Positions 46,541 through 53,454 of a stretch of 64,000 nt of DNA are shown piece by piece. The stretch is taken from positions 124,001-188,000 of the forward strand of contig JBBILX010000002.1 in assembly GCA_037444685.1 (NCBI GenBank), in the 5' to 3' direction. Within the stretch, counting starts at the first letter, position 1. Every line of letters begins with the position of its first letter. The DNA comes from UBA964 sp037444685. Lineage in GTDB: Bacteria > Pseudomonadota > Gammaproteobacteria > Steroidobacterales > Steroidobacteraceae. The translations under genes were made by a program, and so were the position numbers. A model generated the notes under the pieces. That model was not told the origin of the DNA, made no database searches, and saw nothing but the letters and a program-made list of their open reading frames with translations.

Positions 46541-46826
46541 CCGCCAGCGGCACGCGCCGCGCGGCATCGAAGCTTATCGCGATCTGGCCGTGCTGCACGC
46601 GCAGGCATTGCCCCGCGAATTCGAACCGGCGCCGCTGCGCGAGCGCAATCTGCCCGCTGAGCCGGTCGCCCGGCACGACTCCGTGGCCGGGCGGAACCGA
46701 GCACAGTGCACCGGATTCGGAGAGGTCTTCGACCCGGCCTGCGATCTCGCGCCCGCCGAAGCGCAGTCGCACGGCAGGCTGCGCGAGCAGCGGGTAACGC
46801 AGGCGGTACTCGGCCCGCTCCCTCAC
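46488..46826 (-). CDS. PilZ-domain c-di-GMP-binding protein
   Basis: 112 residues from a GTG that overlaps the MATE stop (GTGA). The whole protein is a PilZ domain: RERAEYRLRYPL supplies the RxxxR motif and GRVEDLSESGALCSV the D/NxSxxG motif. It should bind c-di-GMP. Coupling to the MATE transporter gene suggests linked expression. A longer in-frame reading runs upstream inside the transporter gene and is unlikely. Confidence 0.82.
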   Translation of the reverse strand: MRERAEYRLRYPLLAQPAVRLRFGGREIAGRVEDLSESGALCSVPPGHGVVPGDRLSGQIALAQRRRFEFAGQCLRVQHGQIAISFDAARRVPLAVIFAEQRSVRARFPDWR

Positions 46827-48205
46827 GAAGGGGCCGGACCGGCCATCATGCGCGCCGTGCGCCAGCCGCCCTGCAGGTAGTAGGCACCGGTCAGCGCCAT
46901 CGCGAGGAACGCCGACAGCGCGAAACTCCACCAGATCCCGTCGGGCCCGTAGTGATCGGCTGCCCAGAACGACAGCGGCACACGAACGACCCACAGCGAG
47001 AAGAACAGGATCAGCAGCGGCGGCACGACCGCGCCAGCCGCCCGCACCACGCCCGACAGCACCATCGAGATGCCGAACATGATGAACGACCAGAGGATGA
47101 TCTGGTTAAGGTGCACGGCGATGTCCAGGGACGGACTGTCGGCCGGCAGGAACAGCCGCAGAGCGTATCGGTTGACCACGTAGAGCAGCGCGATCGGCGC
47201 GCCCGTCATCAGCAGGTTGAAGGCGACGCCGGTGCGGGCGACCTCCCGTACGCGCTCCCACAGCCCGGCCCCGATGTTCTGCGCGGCCATCGACGAGACG
47301 GCCGCACTCAGTGCGAGCGCTGGCATCTGCACGTAGTTCCATAGCTGCATCGCGGCGGCGAAGGCGGCCGCGGTCGCCGAGCCGAAACGGTTTACGACCG
47401 CGAACAGCATGACCATGCTCGAGGACAGCACGATCATCTGCAGGCCCATCGGGATGCCCTTGACGATGAGCGTGCGCAGGATGGCCGCGTCGAGCCGCAG
47501 CAGCGGGAACTCCCCGCGCCGGAGCGCGAGCGGATTCGAACGACGATAGATGTGCCGCAACATCGCGATGAGACTGACGACCTGCGCGATCAGCGTGGCC
47601 GTCGCGGACCCGGCGATGCCGAGCGCGGGGACGGGTCCGAACCCGAAGATCAGCAGCGGGTTCAGCACGATGTCGAGCACCACCGACAAGACGAGGAAAT
47701 AGAACGGTGTGTTCGAATCGCCGGCGCCGCGCAGCGCGGCCATCACGAAGAAGAACGCGTAGGACGGCGGCAGTGCCAGGAACATCACCCGCATGTAGGC
47801 AACCGCCAATTCGATCGCATCGGCCGGCGTGCCCATCCAGCCGAGGATCGTCCGACACGAGAACGTACCGAGAGCCGAGATCAGCACCGCGAGCCCGATG
47901 AAGAACGTGGCGCTCGTGCCGACCACGCGCTTCGCCTCCTCGGGACGCCGCGCGCCCATGTGCTGGGCGATCAGTATCGTCGACGCCATCGTGATGCCGA
48001 ACACGGCCCCGAGCAGCAGGAACATCACCGTGTTGGCGTTGGCAGTCGCCGACAGCGCCGCCGGTCCGAGGAAATTGCCGACCCAGACGGCGTTGACCGA
48101 ACCGTTGATGGACTGCAGCACGTTGCCCATCAGGATCGGCAGCGAGAAAGTGAACAGCGTCCGCGGGATCGAGCCCGTCGTCAGAGCCGTCGCCTGTGCT
48201 CTCAC
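46823..48205 (-). CDS. MATE-family efflux transporter
   Basis: 460 residues, 12 predicted membrane helices in two MatE repeats. The start is a GTG overlapping the tadA stop (GTGA); the longer reading lies inside tadA. GSIPRTLFTFSLPILMGNVL and the central MGARRPEEAKRVVGTSA are typical of the family. It would export organic cations or drugs by Na+ or H+ antiport; the substrate cannot be deduced. Confidence 0.92.
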   Translation of the reverse strand: MRAQATALTTGSIPRTLFTFSLPILMGNVLQSINGSVNAVWVGNFLGPAALSATANANTVMFLLLGAVFGITMASTILIAQHMGARRPEEAKRVVGTSATFFIGLAVLISALGTFSCRTILGWMGTPADAIELAVAYMRVMFLALPPSYAFFFVMAALRGAGDSNTPFYFLVLSVVLDIVLNPLLIFGFGPVPALGIAGSATATLIAQVVSLIAMLRHIYRRSNPLALRRGEFPLLRLDAAILRTLIVKGIPMGLQMIVLSSSMVMLFAVVNRFGSATAAAFAAAMQLWNYVQMPALALSAAVSSMAAQNIGAGLWERVREVARTGVAFNLLMTGAPIALLYVVNRYALRLFLPADSPSLDIAVHLNQIILWSFIMFGISMVLSGVVRAAGAVVPPLLILFFSLWVVRVPLSFWAADHYGPDGIWWSFALSAFLAMALTGAYYLQGGWRTARMMAGPAPS

Positions 48206-48687
48206 GAGCGCCTCGCCGCGAAAAAGCGCTGCAGCACAGCGCCGCACTCCTCCGCCAGGACGCCTCCGAAAACGTCCACTCGGTGGTTGAGCTGTGGCAG
48301 ACGGAACACGTCGACGATACTGCCGGCCGCGCCCGCCTTCGGATCCCAGGCACCAAACACGACGCGGGCAACCCGCGCATGCACCAGAGCCGCGGCACAC
48401 ATGATGCAGGGCTCGAGCGTCACGTACATTGTGCAGCCGATGAGCCGATAGTCGCCGCTCGCGACGCCGGCCGCACGCAAGGCGACGATCTCAGCGTGCG
48501 CCGTCGGATCGCGGGTGCCTATGGGCCGGTTCCAGCCTTCCCCGAGGACGGCTCCGTCGCGCAGCACGAGCGCGCCGACCGGCACTTCGCCCGCCGCACC
48601 GGCCGTTTCGGCGAGCGCGAGCGTGCGACGCATCCAGTCGGCATCAGAGTGCATCGGCGCTGCGGCGCCAGACGAGTCCGTCGCCAT
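48202..48687 (-). CDS. tadA: tRNA-specific adenosine-34 deaminase
   Basis: Converts A34 of tRNA-Arg(ACG) to inosine. 161 residues. The zinc and proton-shuttle motif is TAHAEIVALRAAG and the cysteine pair is in TLEPCIMCAAALVHAR. An internal ATG at 48654 would shorten the N-terminus by 11 residues. mltF-tadA neighbourhood matches E. coli. Confidence 0.95.
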   Translation of the reverse strand: MATDSSGAAAPMHSDADWMRRTLALAETAGAAGEVPVGALVLRDGAVLGEGWNRPIGTRDPTAHAEIVALRAAGVASGDYRLIGCTMYVTLEPCIMCAAALVHARVARVVFGAWDPKAGAAGSIVDVFRLPQLNHRVDVFGGVLAEECGAVLQRFFAARRS

Positions 48688-48892
48688 CCGATCAGCGCGA
48701 TTCCACGGCCGGTGCCGCCGCGGGGCGAGTTCGGCGCCGCACGGGGTCGAGCGCCGCGACGACGATGTTCGACTGCGCGCTGTGGGTCACGGTGGAGGGA
48801 TTCCGAAGAACGGGCCAACTGGTAGCTGCGCCTATCCTAACGCAGGCGGCGCGAGCGCAGGTGCGTCGCGAGAGAATCTGGCGGACAATCGA

Positions 48893-48915
48893 ACCTCGCG
48901 ACAAACATGCGAGGT
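48893..48915 (+). promoter_or_regulatory. Hairpin covering the Shine-Dalgarno of the SIMPL gene
   Basis: ACCTCGC and GCGAGGT are perfect 7-base arms around a 9-base loop. The right arm contains the GAGGT ribosome site for the ATG at 48921, so folding would hide it. Translational control is inferred. Confidence 0.4.
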
Positions 48916-48920
48916 GCTTG

Positions 48921-49640
48921 ATGAACAGCAGGCTTGCGGCAGCGGTACTGGCGGCCGGGATCGCGCTCGCGGGCTGGTGGATCGGCACCGGCTTCGCGAC
49001 CGGTCGGGCGGCGGACCGCTACGTGACCGTCAAGGGCGTGGCCGAACGCGAGGTCCAAGCCGATCTCGCGCTCTGGCCGATGCAGTTCGTGGTCGCCGAC
49101 GACGACCTCGCCCGCGCGCAGGCGCGCAGGCGCGAGGCGGCCGGCAAGGTCCGCGCTTTCCTCGAGCGGCAGGGACTGCGCGCCGATGAGGTCTCGCTGC
49201 AGAACCTCTCCGTGACCGATACGCGCGCGAACCGTTACGGCGGGCCGCCCGCCGCATTCCGGTATGTCGTGAGCCAGACCCTCATGGTGCGGACGGACCG
49301 ACCCCCGGTGCTGTTCGACGCAAGCCAGCGGGTCGGCGAACTGATCGAGGCCGGCGTCGTGCTGTCGGCGGACGGTCCCGGAGCGGGGGGGCCGACCTAT
49401 CTGTTTACCCGCCTCAATGAGCTCAAGCCCGCGATGATCGCCGAGGCCACCGCGAGTGCGCGCGCCGCAGCAGAGCAGTTCGCCAAGGATTCCGGCAGCC
49501 CGCTCGGCGCGATCCGTCGCGCGAATCAGGGACTGTTCGTGATCCAGCCGCGCGATCCTGCGCCCGGAGTGCAGGAGGAGCAGCAGCGCGCCAAGCTCGT
49601 CCGCGTCGTCACGACGATCGAGTATCTTCTCGGGGAATGA
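48921..49640 (+). CDS. SIMPL-domain (DUF541) periplasmic protein
   Basis: About 239 residues. ATG 48921 has GAGGT 6 bases upstream and gives a hydrophobic N-terminus (LAAAVLAAGIALAGWWIG), a signal sequence or anchor. The rest is a SIMPL domain: YVTVKGVAEREVQADLALW, then NLSVTDTRANRYG and YVVSQTLMVRTD, ending KLVRVVTTIEYLLGE. Family function is poorly known; members affect oxidative stress and sugar uptake. Its 3' end overlaps the next small frame. Confidence 0.85.
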   Translation: MNSRLAAAVLAAGIALAGWWIGTGFATGRAADRYVTVKGVAEREVQADLALWPMQFVVADDDLARAQARRREAAGKVRAFLERQGLRADEVSLQNLSVTDTRANRYGGPPAAFRYVVSQTLMVRTDRPPVLFDASQRVGELIEAGVVLSADGPGAGGPTYLFTRLNELKPAMIAEATASARAAAEQFAKDSGSPLGAIRRANQGLFVIQPRDPAPGVQEEQQRAKLVRVVTTIEYLLGE

Positions 49641-49915
49641 TCCTGCCTGGAGTCGATCCGCCGATGATCGCTCGGGTTGCACTCGTTGCCTCACTCGCGT
49701 TCACCACCCTGACCACCCACGCAGACGCCATCGTGCGCCGCGGCGGCACCGCGACGCAGACGCGCAGTATCCTCGGCGAGATTGCGCGCGAACTCGCAGC
49801 CGCCGGTCTCGGCATGGGCGACGTCGCCAAGATGAACGTCGTCATCGTCGAGATCGAAGTCGCCGCCGCGCAAGCGCGCCGAGCGTCGGCAGCGCGGGTC
49901 CGAATCGCCATCTAG
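49637..49915 (+). pseudogene. Truncated secreted RidA/YjgF-like gene remnant
   Basis: 92-codon frame. After a signal-like N-terminus (MIARVALVASLAFTTLTTHA) the segment TQTRSILGEIARELAAAGLG plus MGDVAKMNVVIV matches the middle of Rid-family enamine deaminases. The N-terminal beta strands and the C-terminal half with the catalytic arginine are missing, and the tail is unrelated. It lies beside the mobile-element island and looks like the product of a deletion. It could still be expressed from the SIMPL operon (4-base overlap). Confidence 0.6.
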
Positions 49916-50213
49916 CCGGTGCGGTGCCAAGGCGCGCAACCCGTGGCAGTCGGCTTGGAGTCTGTTGAGAAACCGGCAGATAAGACGCGCACCGCATTCA
50001 TGACGAAGCGTTCCGCTCTAACCGTGGCCGCCACAATGCCATTGCGGGCGCTTTCACGGAAGCGTTCTCGCTCTGCAGTTGGTGGTTGAGGATCATCGGG
50101 CTCACGGTGGGGACACCTCCCCTATGTCGACACGAGTCGTGGGGATGCCGTCAGACGCGCCACCCGCAGCGGCGCAATGCAGCCGACAGTGAAGTTGGCG
50201 AAGAGGCTCACTT
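49916..50213. other. Non-coding gap at left edge of the mobile-element island
   Basis: About 300 bases with no recognisable gene on either strand. It contains a small hairpin (GGGGA-CACC-TCCCC, 50109-50122) of unknown role. I searched it for continuation of the IS91-type transposase seen right of the IS3 element and found none. Confidence 0.6.
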
Positions 50214-50243
50214 GTTGACCCGCTTTCGAGGACGGGTGACTCT

Positions 50244-51107
50244 CTAAATTCCCACTTCCTGTCCCGTCAGTACTCTCCTCTCGAAGTTCTTCGGTGACAA
50301 GCGCCCGATCGACGAGTGGCGTCGATGCGGGTTGTACCAGCCCTCGATCCATCCGAACAGCGCCATGCGGGCCTCGGCTTTTGACTTGAACCGCCGATGC
50401 TTCAGCAGTTCTTTCTCGAGCGGGGCGAACACGCTCTCGGCCATTGCATTGTCGTAGGCATCGCCCACCGTGCCCATCGACGGCATCACGTTCCTCTCCT
50501 GGCAGCGTTTGCCGAACGCGTAGCTCGTGTATTGGCAGCCGTGGTCGGAGTGATGGATGACTTGCCTCGGTCGCCTCTGTTCCAGCGCCATGTCCAGAGC
50601 ATCTAGCATCAGCTCGGTGCGCAGGTGATCCTCGATCGCCCAGCCAACGATTTTGTGCGACCAGACGTCCAGCACGATCGCCAGGTAGATCGTTCCCGCC
50701 CACGTCGGCACGTACGTCGCATCCGCGACCCACAACTGGTTCGGACCATCCGCCTTGAACCGCCGGTTCACCAGATCCTCGTTCGCCGTGGCCACCGCGG
50801 CCGAGGTCGTCGTCACGACGTAGTTCGGCGCTACGATGCTTCGGAGGCCGGCTTCCCGCATCAACCGCGCCACACGCTTGCGACCGACGTGCACGTCGTG
50901 CTCGTCCGCCAGCTCGGCATGGATGTTCGGCGGGCCATAGCGGCCTTTGGCACGCAGATAGATCTCGTGGATCTTCGCGGACAGACCGATGTCGGCCCGT
51001 CGACGGGCCGACATCGGTCGATCCCGCCACGCGTAGAACCCACTGGCAGACACTCGAAGCACTCGGCACATCACCCGTACCGGTTGGGTGGCCTGGTTCG
51101 CCTTCAC
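50244..51107 (-). CDS. IS3-family transposase OrfB (DDE integrase)
   Basis: 287 residues. The DDE triad is visible: VADATYVPTWAG (first Asp), IHHSDHGCQYTSYAF (second Asp) and YDNAMAESVFAPLEKE (Glu), with the usual spacing. An N-terminal HTH_21-type domain precedes the rve core. The listed start is a GTG overlapping the OrfA stop; in the family OrfB is usually made as a frameshifted OrfAB fusion. No clear A6G slippery run is present; TCAAAAG near 51164-51170 is the closest. Confidence 0.92.
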   Translation of the reverse strand: MKANQATQPVRVMCRVLRVSASGFYAWRDRPMSARRRADIGLSAKIHEIYLRAKGRYGPPNIHAELADEHDVHVGRKRVARLMREAGLRSIVAPNYVVTTTSAAVATANEDLVNRRFKADGPNQLWVADATYVPTWAGTIYLAIVLDVWSHKIVGWAIEDHLRTELMLDALDMALEQRRPRQVIHHSDHGCQYTSYAFGKRCQERNVMPSMGTVGDAYDNAMAESVFAPLEKELLKHRRFKSKAEARMALFGWIEGWYNPHRRHSSIGRLSPKNFERRVLTGQEVGI

Positions 51108-51418
51108 GAATCCGAAGAGCGCTTCGGTGTCGCGGGCTTCTCGTTCGCAAACCAGGCCGCGGCTTTTGACAGGATGTCCCGTTCTTGCCGCAGTGTGCGG
51201 TTCTCACGACGCAGCCGCGCTAGTTCCTCACGCTCCGCCGTGGTCAGCCCGCCGTCGCCCCGGCCGCGATCTCGTTCTGCCTGCTTGACCCAGTGCCGGA
51301 TCGACCAGCTCGTGCAGCCAAACTCCGCCGACAACTCGGCGAACGTTCTGCCTGCCCGGTGCAGTTCGACCATCTGGCGCCGAAACTCCGGCGCGTACCG
51401 CTTGCTCTTCTGTCCCAT
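51104..51418 (-). CDS. IS3-family transposase OrfA (helix-turn-helix)
   Basis: 104 residues from ATG MGQKSKRYAPEFRRQMVELH. An N-terminal HTH of the HTH_Tnp_1 type is followed by a leucine-zipper-like coiled coil (REELARLRRENRTLRQERDI). It binds the terminal repeats and dimerises with OrfAB. Overlaps OrfB by four bases. Confidence 0.92.
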   Translation of the reverse strand: MGQKSKRYAPEFRRQMVELHRAGRTFAELSAEFGCTSWSIRHWVKQAERDRGRGDGGLTTAEREELARLRRENRTLRQERDILSKAAAWFANEKPATPKRSSDS

Positions 51419-51469
51419 CTGTTGATCCTCGCTTTGTGAACATGATGTGTCCACAAAACCGGGTCAACT

Positions 51470-51740
51470 CCAGTGCGGCGCGAACACCCCATGAAACCTC
51501 GTCAGGTGCATACGCGGCGGCGGCACCCGCGCGGCAAGCCTCGCAGCGTATGCGCAGGAACCCTTCTTCCAGACGCCCGCATTTCAAATAGGCCTCGAAC
51601 TCCTGCTGCACGTAGCCGGGCAGTGATCGACCTTCCCTTGCCCGCAGTTCACGGAACTCTGGATAGTGCTGTGCGACAAGCTGATACAGCAGCGTGCTCG
51701 CGGGCCGATGCTGCGCGTAGCCAGATGGCTCGATGAACAG
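51470..51740 (-). pseudogene. IS91-family transposase relic, internally deleted and abutted by the IS3 element
   Basis: The 5' part (about 51528-51740) encodes FIEPSGYAQHRPASTLLYQL and, further on, VQQEFEAYLKCGRLEEGFL ending in RIRCEACRA, the zinc-binding N-terminus of IS91-type (Y2) transposases. Then the frame changes and 51471-51526 encodes PPPRMHLTRFHGVFAPH, a motif from the middle/C-terminal part of the same family. So a few hundred codons were lost with a frameshift, and the IS3 end follows at once. The catalytic tyrosine/histidine region is absent. Non-functional. Confidence 0.78.
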
Positions 51741-51741
51741 T

Positions 51742-51906
51742 GGCGCCACCGGCGAAGTGATCGGCATCGTCAACATGACGGTCGCCCGCAACACGCAGGA
51801 GTAGGCGCTGCCGCAGCCGACCGGGATCGCCTATGCGATTCCCGTCAGATACCTGCACGAGATGATCGTGGGATTCAGTCAGTCGCTGCCTTGGAGGCGG
51901 CGATGA
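51742..51906 (+). pseudogene. 3' remnant of a trypsin-like serine peptidase
   Basis: Plus-strand frame reads GATGEVIGIVNMTVARNTQE, a TAG at 51802, then ALPQPTGIAYAIPVRYL and ends at 51904-51906. GEVIGIVN and GIAYAIPVRYL resemble the last strands of HtrA/trypsin-like peptidases. The catalytic His, Asp and Ser are all missing and an internal stop interrupts it. The 5' part was probably removed when the IS91 element arrived; the junction is near 51741. Confidence 0.5.
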
Positions 51907-53244
51907 TCAAGGGGCGGCCTGCAGCGCGCCGATCATGCGACCGGATGTCGACGTAATTGGCCGCATCGTCATCGGTTTAGGTGCATCGTTCACATACGCA
52001 GGGTCAGGAACGCTCGAAAGCTGCAGCTGGGTCAGAAGCGACGACACTGGCCAGAACTTCGGGTCTGCAACATTGTCTGGCGCCTGGAGGTTGGAGACCG
52101 CCGTCGCGAAGTTGTTATGCTGAACCAGTCGCGAACTCGGGACGCCGTTCGAAATCGCTCCCGTGCCGGCAAACAGGTTGGACGTGAGCGTCAGTTGCGT
52201 GGTGTAGCCGGCGACTGCCACGAAGGTTCCACGCCCCAGCGTGGAGGCGAGGGTGTTGTGAATCAGCGTGACCGTGTTGACCGGCCAGGTGTTCCTCTCG
52301 AATCCGTAGGCGACCGAGATCGTGTTGTCGGCGTTCGGACCCTTTTGGATCAAGTTGCCGCGCATGAAGACCACGCCACCGTCTGGAAAGTCGAGATGGT
52401 AGCTGGCGCTGCCCGTGGGACCGTCCATGAAGTAGCTGTTCTCGATGAAGTTCTCCTTTGCGCGGCTCTTGAGGTTGTGGCCGACCTTCGTCTGGTAGAA
52501 GAAGCTTGCACGCACCGTCAGGCGATCGAGCTCGCCAATGTAGATGCCATGCGTGTAGCCATCACCAAAGCCGTTGCGTGCGAACTCCGAGTTCTCGATG
52601 GTGACCGTCGCCGCCTCGCTGCCTCCGAGAATGCCGTTCTCGTTGTCATAGAAGCCGGTGTTGCGCAGAACGAGGCTTCCGCCGTCCAAACGGATGCCGG
52701 CGCCGTTCTGATCGGGCACCTTCGCGTTGTGGAACTCCACATTGACGATGGTCGTCGTCGCGCTGTTCGGCGTGGAGATTACCCATATGCCCTTTCCTTG
52801 CGCGTGGACGCCGTCGGCAAACAGGCGAGCGCGACCGCCGATGCCGCAGATCGTGATGTTGCTGGCCCGCCAGGTCGTCGCGTCTGCGCGATAGTCTCCC
52901 GCAGCGATATGTACGGTGTCTCCATTCTGCGCAGCGGCCGCCGCAGCGCTGGGAACCAGGTAGGTTTTGCCCGGCCCCACTTCCAGAACCCGGCCAGCGG
53001 GCGTGGGGCAACTGGCGACGCCGGCGGGTGAGGGTGTCGGCGACGGTGCAGGCGAAGGCGATGGCGATGGAGCCGGGGCGGGCGAATGCGAGGGAGCGGG
53101 CGTCGGTGCAGGCGCCGGCGACGGCGTGGGCGGAATCACGGCGGAACTGGGCGCTGGCTGGGCCAGAGAATCGCTGCCGCCGCACGCGACCAGCGACGTC
53201 CCAAAGACGGCAGCGACAAAGAGACGGGCAAACGTCGGCGACAC
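51907..53244 (-). CDS. Lipoprotein with right-handed beta-helix (pectate-lyase-like) domain
   Basis: 445 residues from a GTG. Signal peptide with lipobox LVAC (Cys about residue 21), then a Pro/Ser/Ala-rich linker of alternating PSPAP units (about 37-75), then a parallel beta-helix: GDTVHIAAGDYRADATTW, followed by repeated turns such as TIENSEFARNGFGDGYTHGI and VVFMRGNLIQKGPNADNTIS. It resembles secreted polysaccharide-binding or lyase proteins of the PbH1-repeat class, but no lyase active-site signature is clear. Base composition is visibly less GC-rich than the core genes, in keeping with acquisition. It is the outer part of the accessory island. Confidence 0.8.
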   Translation of the reverse strand: MSPTFARLFVAAVFGTSLVACGGSDSLAQPAPSSAVIPPTPSPAPAPTPAPSHSPAPAPSPSPSPAPSPTPSPAGVASCPTPAGRVLEVGPGKTYLVPSAAAAAAQNGDTVHIAAGDYRADATTWRASNITICGIGGRARLFADGVHAQGKGIWVISTPNSATTTIVNVEFHNAKVPDQNGAGIRLDGGSLVLRNTGFYDNENGILGGSEAATVTIENSEFARNGFGDGYTHGIYIGELDRLTVRASFFYQTKVGHNLKSRAKENFIENSYFMDGPTGSASYHLDFPDGGVVFMRGNLIQKGPNADNTISVAYGFERNTWPVNTVTLIHNTLASTLGRGTFVAVAGYTTQLTLTSNLFAGTGAISNGVPSSRLVQHNNFATAVSNLQAPDNVADPKFWPVSSLLTQLQLSSVPDPAYVNDAPKPMTMRPITSTSGRMIGALQAAP

Positions 53245-53354
53245 GGTGATTCACTCCACTCTGGAATGCAGCAAGTGCAGGCATGGAAAGATACGCGGGG
53301 GCCGAGTCGGGTGACTAGCATCGGTTGGTGAGACTGAACGCACGGTTGAGGCGT

Positions 53355-53369
53355 ACGCCCAGGGGGCGT
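53355..53369. terminator. Small inverted repeat in the gap before guaA
   Basis: ACGCCC-AGG-GGGCGT, 6-base arms, in the 210-base gap between the lipoprotein and guaA (53245-53454). No T-run. The rest of the gap shows no gene. The assignment as a terminator for guaA is weak. Confidence 0.25.
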
Positions 53370-53454
53370 CGAGTGACGGCTCCGGAGTGGCGTCGGTATG
53401 ATTCGATTGATGCAACAGTCTGCCGTGCCGGCCTGGGAAACCCGGGATGAAACG

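Larger units (their letters stand above)
50216..51466 (-). mobile_element. IS3-family insertion sequence, about 1.25 kb
   Basis: Two overlapping frames (OrfA, OrfB) flanked by imperfect terminal inverted repeats. The left end reads GTTGACCCGCTTTCGAGGAC from 50214 and the complement of the right end reads GTTGACCCGGTTTTGTGGAC from 51468, 17 of 20 bases identical. Assuming the usual TG...CA ends the element is 50216-51466, with about 2 bases uncertainty. No 3-4 base target duplication is seen (TGT left, ACT right), so one flank has probably been rearranged. Both transposase frames look intact. Confidence 0.85.

Noticed and set aside
50122..51207. 361-codon frame over the IS3 element
   Set aside because: Wrong-frame reading of OrfB; the DDE motifs are in the other frame.
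51228..51794. 188-codon frame running from the IS91 relic into IS3 OrfA
   Set aside because: It is a chance fusion of an IS91 N-terminus with out-of-frame sequence and IS3 DNA, not a functional chimera.
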